From: Saccharothrix sp. NRRL B-16314
GTDB taxonomy: Bacteria; Actinomycetota; Actinomycetes; Mycobacteriales; Pseudonocardiaceae
NCBI RefSeq assembly: GCF_000716595.1
Contig: NZ_JNXC01000061.1
Coordinates: 1 to 9,195, forward strand
Reading direction: 5' to 3'
DNA: 9,195 nucleotides
Shown: positions 1-6,442 of the stretch, piece by piece
Position numbering within the stretch: the stretch's first letter is position 1
How the letters are laid out: each line of letters begins with the position of its first letter
The notes under the pieces: model-generated
Seen by the model: only the letters and a program-made list of their open reading frames with translations
What the model was told of the DNA's origin: nothing
The model's database searches: none
Made by a program: the position numbers and the translations under genes

Positions 1-42
1 ACTGCACTCGTGAGGGTGTGGGAGAGTAGGACGCCGCCGAAC
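1..42 (+). rRNA. rrf: 5S ribosomal RNA, 3' end (partial)
   Basis: The first 42 bases match the conserved 3' portion of actinobacterial 5S rRNA as I recall it: the helix IV/V region ending in GGGAGAGTAGGACGCCGCCG and then the 3' tail GAACA. The 5' two thirds of the gene lie outside the window. An intrinsic terminator follows a few bases later, as expected at the end of a 16S-23S-5S operon. The exact mature 3' end is uncertain by a few bases. Confidence 0.87.
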
Positions 43-50
43 AATTTTTC

Positions 51-95
51 GCCTTCAGGGGCACTCGTTGATCGAGTGCCCCTGAAGGCTTTTTT
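51..95 (+). terminator. rho-independent terminator of the rRNA operon
   Basis: A perfect 17-bp stem (51-67 pairing with 73-89) with a 5-base loop (TTGAT, 68-72) is followed directly by six T (90-95). It begins about eight bases after the 5S rRNA end. The T-run is only on the + side. The neighbouring minus-strand gene stops at 109, so its transcript would run into the hairpin from the other side, but there it lacks a U-tract. Confidence 0.95.
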
Positions 96-108
96 GCGTC
101 CGGCACCC

Positions 109-555
109 TCAGAGGTGAGCGCGGATCTGACGTACGGGCTGTCTCAACGCCTCGGCGAGCGTGGTCAACTCGGCATCGCTGAACCAGGTGCGCTCGGGGT
201 TCCACACCGCGATCTCGAACCGGGCGAACCCGCACGGCCAGTCGTAGCGCAGCGCGTCCAACGAGGTGTTGCCACGGCAGCACGGAACCTCGACGTCCAG
301 GGTCGGAAAGCCGCTGTCGCAGTGGGCTTCGAGCAGGTCGCCCCACCAGCCGAGCGGGATGGACCCGCCGCACAGGCCGCAGTCGATGCGCTCGAGGTTG
401 TCGCCGCAGTCCACCGCGGTGAGCACGTCGCGCCAGGTGACGTCGATCCGCACGTCCTCCAGGCCGGCCACCACGCGAGCGGCCAGGTCGGCGGCTGCCT
501 GGTCCGGCTGCCAGTGCGGATCGGCCGGGATGATGGACAGCACGTCGTCGCTCAT
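109..555 (-). CDS. hypothetical cysteine-rich protein, possible zinc-binding fold
   Basis: This 148-residue protein belongs to no family I recognise. It has seven cysteines (C50, C59, C62, C79, C92, C93, C108). C59-x-x-C62 sits in a CGLCGG knuckle, H78 C79 and the C92 C93 pair follow, so a zinc ribbon-like site is plausible but not proven. The rest is acidic and Trp-rich, with no signal peptide or membrane segment, so it should be cytoplasmic. The start is the ATG at 555, the only good candidate. No Shine-Dalgarno sequence precedes it, but a TAGCAT -10-like element at 570-565 on the minus strand would start transcription about three bases upstream, giving an almost leaderless mRNA. It is divergent from the dGTPase gene and ends 14 bases short of the rRNA terminator. 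Codon use is normal for the window. That it is a gene is likely; its function is unknown. Confidence 0.75.
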   Translation of the reverse strand: MSDDVLSIIPADPHWQPDQAAADLAARVVAGLEDVRIDVTWRDVLTAVDCGDNLERIDCGLCGGSIPLGWWGDLLEAHCDSGFPTLDVEVPCCRGNTSLDALRYDWPCGFARFEIAVWNPERTWFSDAELTTLAEALRQPVRQIRAHL

Positions 556-564
556 GGCGTCAGG

Positions 565-570
565 ATGCTA
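565..570 (-). promoter_or_regulatory. candidate -10 element for the 109-555 gene
   Basis: Read on the minus strand this is TAGCAT, which fits the actinobacterial TAnnnT -10 consensus. The predicted transcription start is around 558, three bases before the ATG at 555. No convincing -35 is visible. It lies back to back with the + strand -10 element at 590-595. Confidence 0.4.
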
Positions 571-589
571 GCGCCGGCAGCCGACGGGT

Positions 590-595
590 TAGGTT
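590..595 (+). promoter_or_regulatory. -10 element giving a leaderless dGTPase mRNA
   Basis: TAGGTT fits TAnnnT. Six bases (596-601) separate it from the ATG at 602, so the hexamer occupies -12 to -7 if the A of the ATG is +1. That is the classic layout of actinobacterial leaderless promoters, and no Shine-Dalgarno sequence is present upstream of this start. No -35 is recognisable. Confidence 0.6.
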
Positions 596-601
596 CTGCT
601 C

Positions 602-2167
602 ATGGAGCACGAGCACGCCGACCCCCGGACGCAGCGACGTTCCGGCGGGAACGCCGTCCAAGCCGACCTCGCCACGAGTCCGTTCCGGGTCGATCGGGAC
701 CGGGTCGCGAGTTCGCCGTTCTTCGCCCGCCTCGGCGGCGTGACGCAGGTCGTCAGCTCGACCGGCTCCGGTCTTCTGGTGCACAACCGCCTCACGCACA
801 GCCTGAAAGTGGCGCAGGCGGCCCGTGCCATCGCCGAACGCCTCAACGCACGACCCGACCTGGCCAACCTGCTCGACAAGCTCGGCGGCTGCGACCCGGA
901 CGTGGTGGAGGCCGCTTCCCTGGCCCACGACCTGGGTCACCCGCCGTTCGGCCACCTCGGCGAGCAGGTCTTGGACCGCCTGGCCCGGCACAGGTTCGGC
1001 CTGTCCGACGGGTTCGAGGGCAACGCCCAGTCGTTCCGCATCGTGACCACCACGGACGTGCGCGGCCCGGCGGCGGTGGGGCTCGACCTGACCGTGGCGG
1101 TGCGCGCGGCGATGCTCAAGTACCCGTGGACGCGCCTGTCGTACCCCCGGCCGCACCCCAAGGACCTCGCCGCACCGCCGCGCGGCGCCGCCGAACCCGC
1201 CGACGCGCCCGGTACCGGTTCGAGCAAGTTCTCCGCCTACGTCACCGAACTCGACGACGTCGCCCAGTCGCGCACCTTCTACGCGGGCCGGTTGGAGCCG
1301 TGGCAGCAGACGGTCGAGGCGTCGGTCATGGACACCGCCGACGACATCGCCTACGCCATCCACGACCTGGAGGACTTCCACCGCGTGGGTGTGCTCCAGC
1401 ACGCCACCGTGTCCGCCGAGCTGAACACGTGGCTGGACCACGCCGTTGAGCTGGCCGGCCTGAGCGCCGCCGACCTCGCCGCGCAGGAACGGCGTCCGGG
1501 CCGTTCCCTGGAAACCCTGCGCCGCCGCCTGCACGCCAAGGATTCGTGGGCGGTGGACGACGGCGCGTTCGCGCTCGCCGTGGCCAAGGTCCGCAGCGAG
1601 CTGGTCGACGGTCTGCTGGCGGTCCCGTTCGACGGTTCGGTGGAGGCCGAGCAGGCCGTCGCCGGGTTCTCCGCCCGCTGGACCCGCCGCCTGGTCGACG
1701 CGGTCGCGGTGATCGAGGAGCCAACGACGCGCTCCGGGCACGTCGTGCTGGCCGTGCCGCAGTGGCACGAGGTGCAGGTGCTGAAGTTCGTGCACCGCAG
1801 GTTCGTGCTCCTCCGCCCTGACCTCGCGCTGCACCAACGCGGCCAGGCCCGATTGCTCACCGCGCTGGTCGAGGCGCTGGAGCAGTGGGTGACCGACCGG
1901 CACGAGGCGAACCGGTTGCCGCGCCGGCTGCACGACCTGGTCGAGTTGGCGGGTGCCGAGTACGCGGTGATCGCGCGGACGGACCCGTCGATGCTGGTCG
2001 GAGCCACGGGCGAGACGCCGACCGGACCGGACGCCGTTCGGGCGCTGGCCCGCGGCCGGGCGGTGGTCGACTTCATCGCCTCGCTCACCGACAACCAGGC
2101 CGCAGCGCTGCTCGACGCACTGTCCGGACGAACCGGTCAGCTGTGGACAGACGCTTTTGTACTGTGA
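602..2167 (+). CDS. dgt: HD-domain dNTP triphosphohydrolase (dGTPase family)
   Basis: It is predicted to hydrolyse dGTP or other dNTPs to the deoxynucleoside plus triphosphate, in the cytoplasm. The 521 residues carry the family signatures in order. An N-terminal region resembles the R-D-R-D-R-I...F.RL.G.TQVV block (residues 30-51). The first metal-ligand His, H66, is in NRLTHS. The HD dyad H109-D110 lies within AHDLGHPPFGH. EGNAQSFRI follows at 139-147. The fourth metal ligand (D247 or D248) is in MDTADDIAYAIHDLED (243-258). All expected metal ligands are present, so it should be active. It is longer than the roughly 420-residue Dgt-like proteins that I recall beside dnaG in actinobacteria, and no primase gene follows here, so it may be a second, distinct dNTPase. 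The start is the ATG at 602, supported by the leaderless promoter. Its head-to-head neighbour is the cysteine-rich gene. The substrate (dGTP only or several dNTPs) cannot be told from sequence. Confidence 0.93.
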   Translation: MEHEHADPRTQRRSGGNAVQADLATSPFRVDRDRVASSPFFARLGGVTQVVSSTGSGLLVHNRLTHSLKVAQAARAIAERLNARPDLANLLDKLGGCDPDVVEAASLAHDLGHPPFGHLGEQVLDRLARHRFGLSDGFEGNAQSFRIVTTTDVRGPAAVGLDLTVAVRAAMLKYPWTRLSYPRPHPKDLAAPPRGAAEPADAPGTGSSKFSAYVTELDDVAQSRTFYAGRLEPWQQTVEASVMDTADDIAYAIHDLEDFHRVGVLQHATVSAELNTWLDHAVELAGLSAADLAAQERRPGRSLETLRRRLHAKDSWAVDDGAFALAVAKVRSELVDGLLAVPFDGSVEAEQAVAGFSARWTRRLVDAVAVIEEPTTRSGHVVLAVPQWHEVQVLKFVHRRFVLLRPDLALHQRGQARLLTALVEALEQWVTDRHEANRLPRRLHDLVELAGAEYAVIARTDPSMLVGATGETPTGPDAVRALARGRAVVDFIASLTDNQAAALLDALSGRTGQLWTDAFVL

Positions 2168-2241
2168 AATGTGATGGGGCGGCCGTCTGACGAGTAGGCC
2201 GAACGGTGGCAGACGGTACTTGGGCGTGCGCAATACGTTGA

Positions 2242-2271
2242 CCCCTCGGTCGAAGATTCCAGACCGAGGGG
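2242..2271 (+). terminator. GC-rich hairpin between dgt and the peptidase gene
   Basis: A 10-bp perfect stem (2242-2251 with 2262-2271) closes a 10-base loop. No T-run follows. It could be a U-tract-less terminator for dgt, or a structure in the 5' leader of the peptidase mRNA about 40 bases before its GTG start. The rest of the 2168-2311 gap holds a weaker 7-bp inverted repeat (CCGTCTG at 2183-2189 with CAGACGG at 2210-2216) and a TACGTT that could be a -10 element (2234-2239), with no clear -35. Confidence 0.5.
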
Positions 2272-2299
2272 CCGCGTGCGTCGGGGGCACGCCCAACTG

Positions 2300-2305
2300 G
2301 GGGAG
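2300..2305 (+). promoter_or_regulatory. ribosome binding site deciding the peptidase start
   Basis: GGGGAG lies six bases before the GTG at 2312. It favours that start over the in-frame upstream GTG at 2276, which has no such site and would put a hydrophilic 12-residue extension before the signal peptide. Confidence 0.75.
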
Positions 2306-2311
2306 ACGCCT

Positions 2312-5104
2312 GTGCGCTCACCGAAACGTCGTTTACGAAGAGACGCCGTGCTCGCGGCGGGTGCCGCGGCACTGCTGGCGCTGGGCGTGGTGTCGCCCGC
2401 TTCCGCCGATCCGCCCAAGGCTTCCAAGGGCGTCGAGGCCAACACCGCGGCGCAGATCGCCGCCCTGCAGGACATCAAGAAGTCGCTCTCCGCGGCAGAG
2501 TCCAAAATGGACAGCGCGCTCGTCGTCGAGCAGCGCCGCCGGGTGAACGCCGGCACGTTCGCCAAGCTCCCCGCGCTCCAGACCGGCGTGAAGGTCCACA
2601 GCGGAAACACCGTTCTGGTGGACATCCGCGCCCACAAGGTCACCGACGAGCTGGTCGACGCCGTGCTCGCCACGGGCGGCGGTGTCCGTTCCGTCTCCAC
2701 CGAAGGCGTGACGATCCGGGCACAGGTGCCCCTCGACTCGCTCGCCAAGCTCACGGCCCGTGACGACGTCCGTCGCGTCGAGGCCGCCGTCGAGGCGAAG
2801 ACGTTCCACAAGCAGGACCGCAAGGCTGCCGATCCGGTGCCCTCCAAGGAGGACAAGGCCAAGGAGATCGAGGCCCGCACCCGTGAGGCCCTGATCGCGC
2901 CGCAGGCGCTCCGCACCGGCGAGGGCGACCGGGCGCACGCCGCCGACACCGCGCGTGACGACTTCCGCGTGACCGGCACCGGCGTGAAGCTGTGCGCGCT
3001 GTCCGACGGCGTCGACTCGATCGCCCTGTCGCAGACCGCCGGTGAACTGCCCGCCGGCGTGGAGGTCCTGCCGGGCCAGGAGGGTTCCGGCAACGAGGGC
3101 ACCGCGATGCTGGAGATCCTGCACGACATCGCGCCGAACGCGAGCCTCGGCTTCGCCACCGCGTTCAACGGCGACGCGAGCTTCGCCGACAACATCCGCG
3201 GCCTGCGCTTCCGGCTGGGCTGCGACGTCATCGTGGATGACGTCCTGTACTTCAACGAGTCGCCGTTCCAGGACGGCGTGATCGCGCGGGCCGTGGACGC
3301 GGTGACCGCCGACGGCGCGCTGTTCTTCTCCTCCGCGGGCAACGAGGGCAACGTCGCGGACGGCACGTCCGGCCACTGGGAGGGCCAGTTCGTCGACTCG
3401 GGCGCCGGTATCGGCAAGTTCGCCGGCAGCGCGCACGACTTCAACCCGTCGCCGGACGCGAAGCAGGTGTTCAACCCGCTGTCGGAGAGCTCGGGCAACG
3501 TCCCGGTGACGTTGTTCTGGGCGGACCCGCTGACCTCGTCGTTCAACGACTACGACCTGTACCTGGCGAACGCGCAGGGCAACGTGGTGGCGTTCAGCCA
3601 GAGCGTGCAGGACGGCACCCAGGACCCGTACGAGCGGCTGGACACGCCGGCGAGCGCGTTCGGGCTGCGACTGGCCGTGGTCAAGTTCCGCGGTGAGGAC
3701 AAGTACCTGTCGCTGTCCGCGCTCGGCGGTCGCTTCAAGGATTCCTCCGACGGGCTCAAGAAGTTCGCGACGCCCGGCGTGACCCGCGGGCACTCGGCGG
3801 CCAAGGGCGCGATCAGCGTCGCGGCGGCCCCGGCGAACAACCCGCTGCCGTTCGACCTGGAGCCGGGCGACCCGGCCAACCCACGCGGGCCGTTCCCGAA
3901 CGCGTACGACGGCACGCAGGCGCCGGAGCGGTTCACCTCCGACGGTCCGCGCCGGGTGTTCTTCGCGCCCGACGGCACGCCGCGCGAGGAGGTCCGGCAG
4001 AAGCCCGACCTGACTGCGGCGGACGGCGTGCAGACCAGCGTCGCCGGGTTCAACCCGTTCTTCGGCACGTCGGCGTCCGCGCCGAACGCCGCGGCCATCG
4101 CGGGCCTGGTGCTGTCCGGCAACCCGGGCCTGTCGCCGGCCGAGGTGCGCGAGGCGATGACGGCCACCGCGATCGACATCGCGGAAACCGGTGCGGACAA
4201 CCGCACCGGCGCCGGTGTCGTGCGCGCCGACCTGGTCCTCGCCTACACCGGTGCGTCGCCGCAGCCGTTGGCGAAGGCGGCGAAGCCGTCCGTGGTCAAC
4301 GACAGCGACGGCAGCCAGTACCTGAAGCCGGGCACGACGGCGACGGTGACCGTGCCGGTGGTCAACTCCGGTGACGGCACGGCGGCGTCGACGAGCCTCG
4401 TGCTGACCACGCCCACCGCGGGCGTGACGATCGCGCCGCGGTCGAAGTACTACGGCAACGTCGAGGTCGGCCAGACGGTGACGAACACGTTCAAGGTGAC
4501 CGTCCCGGAGACGGCGCGGGTCGGCACGGCGGTCAAGTTGGACGCGCGGGTGACCTTCGCCGGGTCGACGTCACCGACGACGAGCGCGTTCACGCTCACC
4601 GTCGGAGAGCCGTCCCGTGACACGAAGACGTTCGCGTACGGCGGTCCGGTCGTGGCCATCCCGGACAACAGCGCGCTCGGCGTGACGGTGGAGATCCCGG
4701 TCACCGGCGTCGGCCGCGGGTCGAAGATCGCGTTGTCGATCGACGGCGACAAGTGCAGCGCGGACATCGGTGCGACCACGGTCGGCGTCGACCACACGTT
4801 CGTCGGTGACCTGGTCGGCACGCTGACCTCGCCGTCCGGCGCGACGGCGACGGTGTTCCAGCGCAACGGCGCGACCGGCAACAACCTGTGCCAGGTCGTG
4901 TTCGACGACTCGGCCGGGCAGCCGTTCTCGTCGGTGACCAGCGCGTCGGCGCCGTTCACCGGCACTTGGCGGCCCACCACTCCGTTGAGCGCGTTGCTCA
5001 CCGAGCCGGTGGACGGCACGTGGACGTTCAAGGTCGTCGACGCGGCCTCGTCCGACCGCGGTTCGCTCCGCACGGTCTCGTTGAAGATCAACGGTTACGT
5101 CTGA
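2312..5104 (+). CDS. secreted S8/S53-like serine peptidase with P domain
   Basis: This 930-residue exported endopeptidase candidate starts at GTG 2312. Domain order: signal peptide (basic stretch to about residue 11, hydrophobic core 12-27, likely cleavage after SPASA near 32); a charged propeptide to about 210; then a subtilisin-fold catalytic domain. The catalytic Asp is D232 in LSDGVD, the oxyanion Asn is N344 in SSAGNEG, and the nucleophile is S587 in GTSASAP. At the position of the usual HGTH catalytic His the sequence is NEGTAMLEI, putting E262 in its place. This resembles the group with E-G-x-AM-L-x-I-x-HD-APGA motifs that is often labelled sedolisin (S53)-like. About 240 residues separate N344 and S587 (66 in subtilisin). 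They include an inserted beta-rich module (about 397-474) with an FWADP...NDYDLYL pattern. Residues about 665-765 look like an Ig/CARDB-type module and about 785-930 like a P/Homo B domain (DHTFVGDLVGTL, GTWTFKVVD). It is monocistronic, ending in a strong terminator. The secreted peptidase call is firm; the substrate is unknown. Confidence 0.93.
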   Translation: MRSPKRRLRRDAVLAAGAAALLALGVVSPASADPPKASKGVEANTAAQIAALQDIKKSLSAAESKMDSALVVEQRRRVNAGTFAKLPALQTGVKVHSGNTVLVDIRAHKVTDELVDAVLATGGGVRSVSTEGVTIRAQVPLDSLAKLTARDDVRRVEAAVEAKTFHKQDRKAADPVPSKEDKAKEIEARTREALIAPQALRTGEGDRAHAADTARDDFRVTGTGVKLCALSDGVDSIALSQTAGELPAGVEVLPGQEGSGNEGTAMLEILHDIAPNASLGFATAFNGDASFADNIRGLRFRLGCDVIVDDVLYFNESPFQDGVIARAVDAVTADGALFFSSAGNEGNVADGTSGHWEGQFVDSGAGIGKFAGSAHDFNPSPDAKQVFNPLSESSGNVPVTLFWADPLTSSFNDYDLYLANAQGNVVAFSQSVQDGTQDPYERLDTPASAFGLRLAVVKFRGEDKYLSLSALGGRFKDSSDGLKKFATPGVTRGHSAAKGAISVAAAPANNPLPFDLEPGDPANPRGPFPNAYDGTQAPERFTSDGPRRVFFAPDGTPREEVRQKPDLTAADGVQTSVAGFNPFFGTSASAPNAAAIAGLVLSGNPGLSPAEVREAMTATAIDIAETGADNRTGAGVVRADLVLAYTGASPQPLAKAAKPSVVNDSDGSQYLKPGTTATVTVPVVNSGDGTAASTSLVLTTPTAGVTIAPRSKYYGNVEVGQTVTNTFKVTVPETARVGTAVKLDARVTFAGSTSPTTSAFTLTVGEPSRDTKTFAYGGPVVAIPDNSALGVTVEIPVTGVGRGSKIALSIDGDKCSADIGATTVGVDHTFVGDLVGTLTSPSGATATVFQRNGATGNNLCQVVFDDSAGQPFSSVTSASAPFTGTWRPTTPLSALLTEPVDGTWTFKVVDAASSDRGSLRTVSLKINGYV

Positions 5105-5123
5105 GTGATCGTCGTGGCGTGAA

Positions 5124-5154
5124 AAGGTCCCGGGAGCAACGCTCCCGGGACCTT
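5124..5154. terminator. bidirectional terminator between convergent genes
   Basis: A perfect 14-bp stem (5124-5137 with 5141-5154) has a 3-base loop (AAC). It sits between the stop of the peptidase gene (5104) and the stop of the convergent regulator gene (5167). On the minus strand the 3' arm ends in four T, and on the + strand it ends in CCTTGTTCG, so it can serve both transcripts. Confidence 0.9.
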
Positions 5155-5166
5155 GTTCGTAACGTG

Positions 5167-6144
5167 TTACTTGGGCCACTCCCAGCGGATGCCGAACACG
5201 CCGGGGCCGAACCCGAGCGCCACCGCGTGCACGCCACCGGCGTTGTCGAGCGCCAGGTTGCGCCGACGTGACGGCGTGTCGTCACCGGCGGGCAGGCTGA
5301 ACTGCTGGCACCGGGCGGGCAGGTTCGACTGGTCGAACCGCACCTCGATGACGTACTCGCGCACCGGCAGCCGGAACTTGCGGGTGAACGAGTTGTTGCC
5401 CGCCGGGTAGTGGCCCTCGGCGAACAGCAGCTGGTACTCCATGATGATGGTCTCGCCCCTGGTCAGGGGGCGGTCGAACATCATCTCGGCGGCCATGATG
5501 TTGACCTCGGTGTCCTCGACGACGCGGCCGAGGTGGCAGTTGCGCAGGTTGACGACCTGCGGCAGCACGTCGGCCTGCTCGGTCTCGAACACCAGCGCCC
5601 ACCGGTCGGGGCCGTCCTGCTCGGCGCGCAGGATCTGGCGCACCCAGACCGAGCGCTGACCGCCGTCCGCGGCGATCTCGATCCGGTCGTGCTGGCTGAT
5701 CCGACCGAGCTTCACGTCGGAGGACGTGTCGACCTGGGTGAGCAGGTTCGCCACCCGCTCGCGGCGCTCCCACAGGGCGTCGATCGGCATCATCGTCGTG
5801 GGACGCGACCGCCTGCCGCGCGGACGCGGCGGGCCGAGCAGCGCGGACAGGCCTGCCTGCGGCACGCCGAGGACGGTCTCCAGGTGACGCAGGGCCTCCA
5901 ACGACTCCGGTCGTTCGGGTCGGCGGCGGCCGGACTGCCAGTAGCTCAGGGTCGCGACGCTGATGGTGACCCCGCGCAGCGCGAGCCGGTGCTGGATGCG
6001 GTCGAGACTCAGCCTGCTTGCTTTGATCGCAGCTCTCAGCGCCTCGGGAAACGGTCCCGTGGTGAGAAGCTGCGCAAGACTGCCGTGGCCCGTCGAGTCG
6101 AGTTCGTCGACGGACAGGTTGGGTCGACCGGCAGCGTTGGTCAT
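5167..6144 (-). CDS. XRE-like HTH regulator with beta-rich C-terminal domain
   Basis: This 325-residue cytoplasmic protein is a probable DNA-binding transcription factor. Residues about 33-105 form a helix-turn-helix of Cro/C1 (XRE) type: LSLDRIQHRL as the first helices, then GVTISVATLSYWQSGRRRP, a typical recognition-helix segment, then helices ending in ALLG. A basic, Pro-rich linker (105-115) follows. Residues about 120-325 form a mostly beta-stranded domain with repeated hydrophobic/charged alternation (RWALVFETEQ, YVIEVRFD) and few cysteines. I do not recognise it as a named ligand-binding family, although this HTH plus beta-domain layout seems common in actinobacteria. The ATG at 6144 is preceded by GGGGAG at 6155-6150 with a 5-base gap, a strong site. 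The gene is convergent with the peptidase and divergent from the methyltransferase-like/acVLRF1 run, which it might regulate. Target and signal are unknown. Confidence 0.85.
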   Translation of the reverse strand: MTNAAGRPNLSVDELDSTGHGSLAQLLTTGPFPEALRAAIKASRLSLDRIQHRLALRGVTISVATLSYWQSGRRRPERPESLEALRHLETVLGVPQAGLSALLGPPRPRGRRSRPTTMMPIDALWERRERVANLLTQVDTSSDVKLGRISQHDRIEIAADGGQRSVWVRQILRAEQDGPDRWALVFETEQADVLPQVVNLRNCHLGRVVEDTEVNIMAAEMMFDRPLTRGETIIMEYQLLFAEGHYPAGNNSFTRKFRLPVREYVIEVRFDQSNLPARCQQFSLPAGDDTPSRRRNLALDNAGGVHAVALGFGPGVFGIRWEWPK

Positions 6145-6442
6145 TGTGACTCCCCGCTGTCATGAGATCACGCCCCAGTGACCCTACCCGCCAACGCAGG
6201 GCGTTGGTGCCTTCCAGGTGGAGTCATTGGTTGGGCCATACGGGTTACGAGTTCACTGGGATGGGCATCGTTCTGTCAAGTGGTGAACATCTTGACTCCC
6301 CCCTTTGTAAACCCGTCGGTAACATTGTGCAACGGCTTCTTCGGGGGTGCGCCGGCGGGACCTTCGGGGCGCGGCGGGCACGCCCCGCTGGGGCGCGCGG
6401 GCCGTTGGCGGCCACTGATCCGTTGGCCCTACTGTGTTCCGG
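6145..6442. promoter_or_regulatory. divergent intergenic region with promoter-like elements
   Basis: I see no coding potential in this 298-bp gap. For the minus-strand regulator there is a TAGGGT -10 candidate (6186-6181), which would give a leader of about 30 bases containing the GGGGAG site at 6155-6150. There is also an exact TTGACA -35 at 6279-6274, whose best -10 is poor (TGAACT, 18-base gap). On the + strand, TTGACT (6292-6297) lies opposite it, and TAACAT (6320-6325) is a TAnnnT match but too far downstream to pair well. GTCAAG (6275-6280) and CTTGAC (6291-6296) form a dyad with a 10-base gap, a candidate operator. The stretch 6340-6410 is very GC-rich with small hairpins. Confidence 0.45.
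6430..6435 (+). promoter_or_regulatory. -10 element for a leaderless methyltransferase-like mRNA
   Basis: TACTGT fits TAnnnT and ends seven bases before the GTG at 6443, placing the transcription start at 6442 or 6443. The in-frame GTG at 6434 overlaps the hexamer and is therefore an unlikely start. TTGGCG (6405-6410) is a possible -35, but the 19-base gap is long. No Shine-Dalgarno sequence is present. Confidence 0.5.

Noticed and set aside
10..1449. Long + strand reading frame over the 5S end, Cys-rich gene and first half of dgt
   Set aside because: It starts inside rRNA, runs through the terminator, opposes one real gene and is out of frame with the other. Its product is Arg/Pro/Gly-rich with no family match, a typical shadow in high-GC DNA.
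2333..3793. Long minus-strand frames opposite the peptidase and opposite dgt (560-2296)
   Set aside because: Both are antisense to genes with clear domain motifs. Their translations are low-complexity, with no recognisable domain, signal or start site.
5410..6165. + strand frame opposite the HTH regulator
   Set aside because: The minus-strand product has a convincing HTH, a strong ribosome binding site and a terminator. The + frame shows only His/Arg/Gln-rich shadow sequence.
6340..6410. GC-rich segment as a small RNA or terminator
   Set aside because: Only short imperfect hairpins such as GGGGCG/CGCCCC are visible, with no T-run and no promoter clearly serving it.
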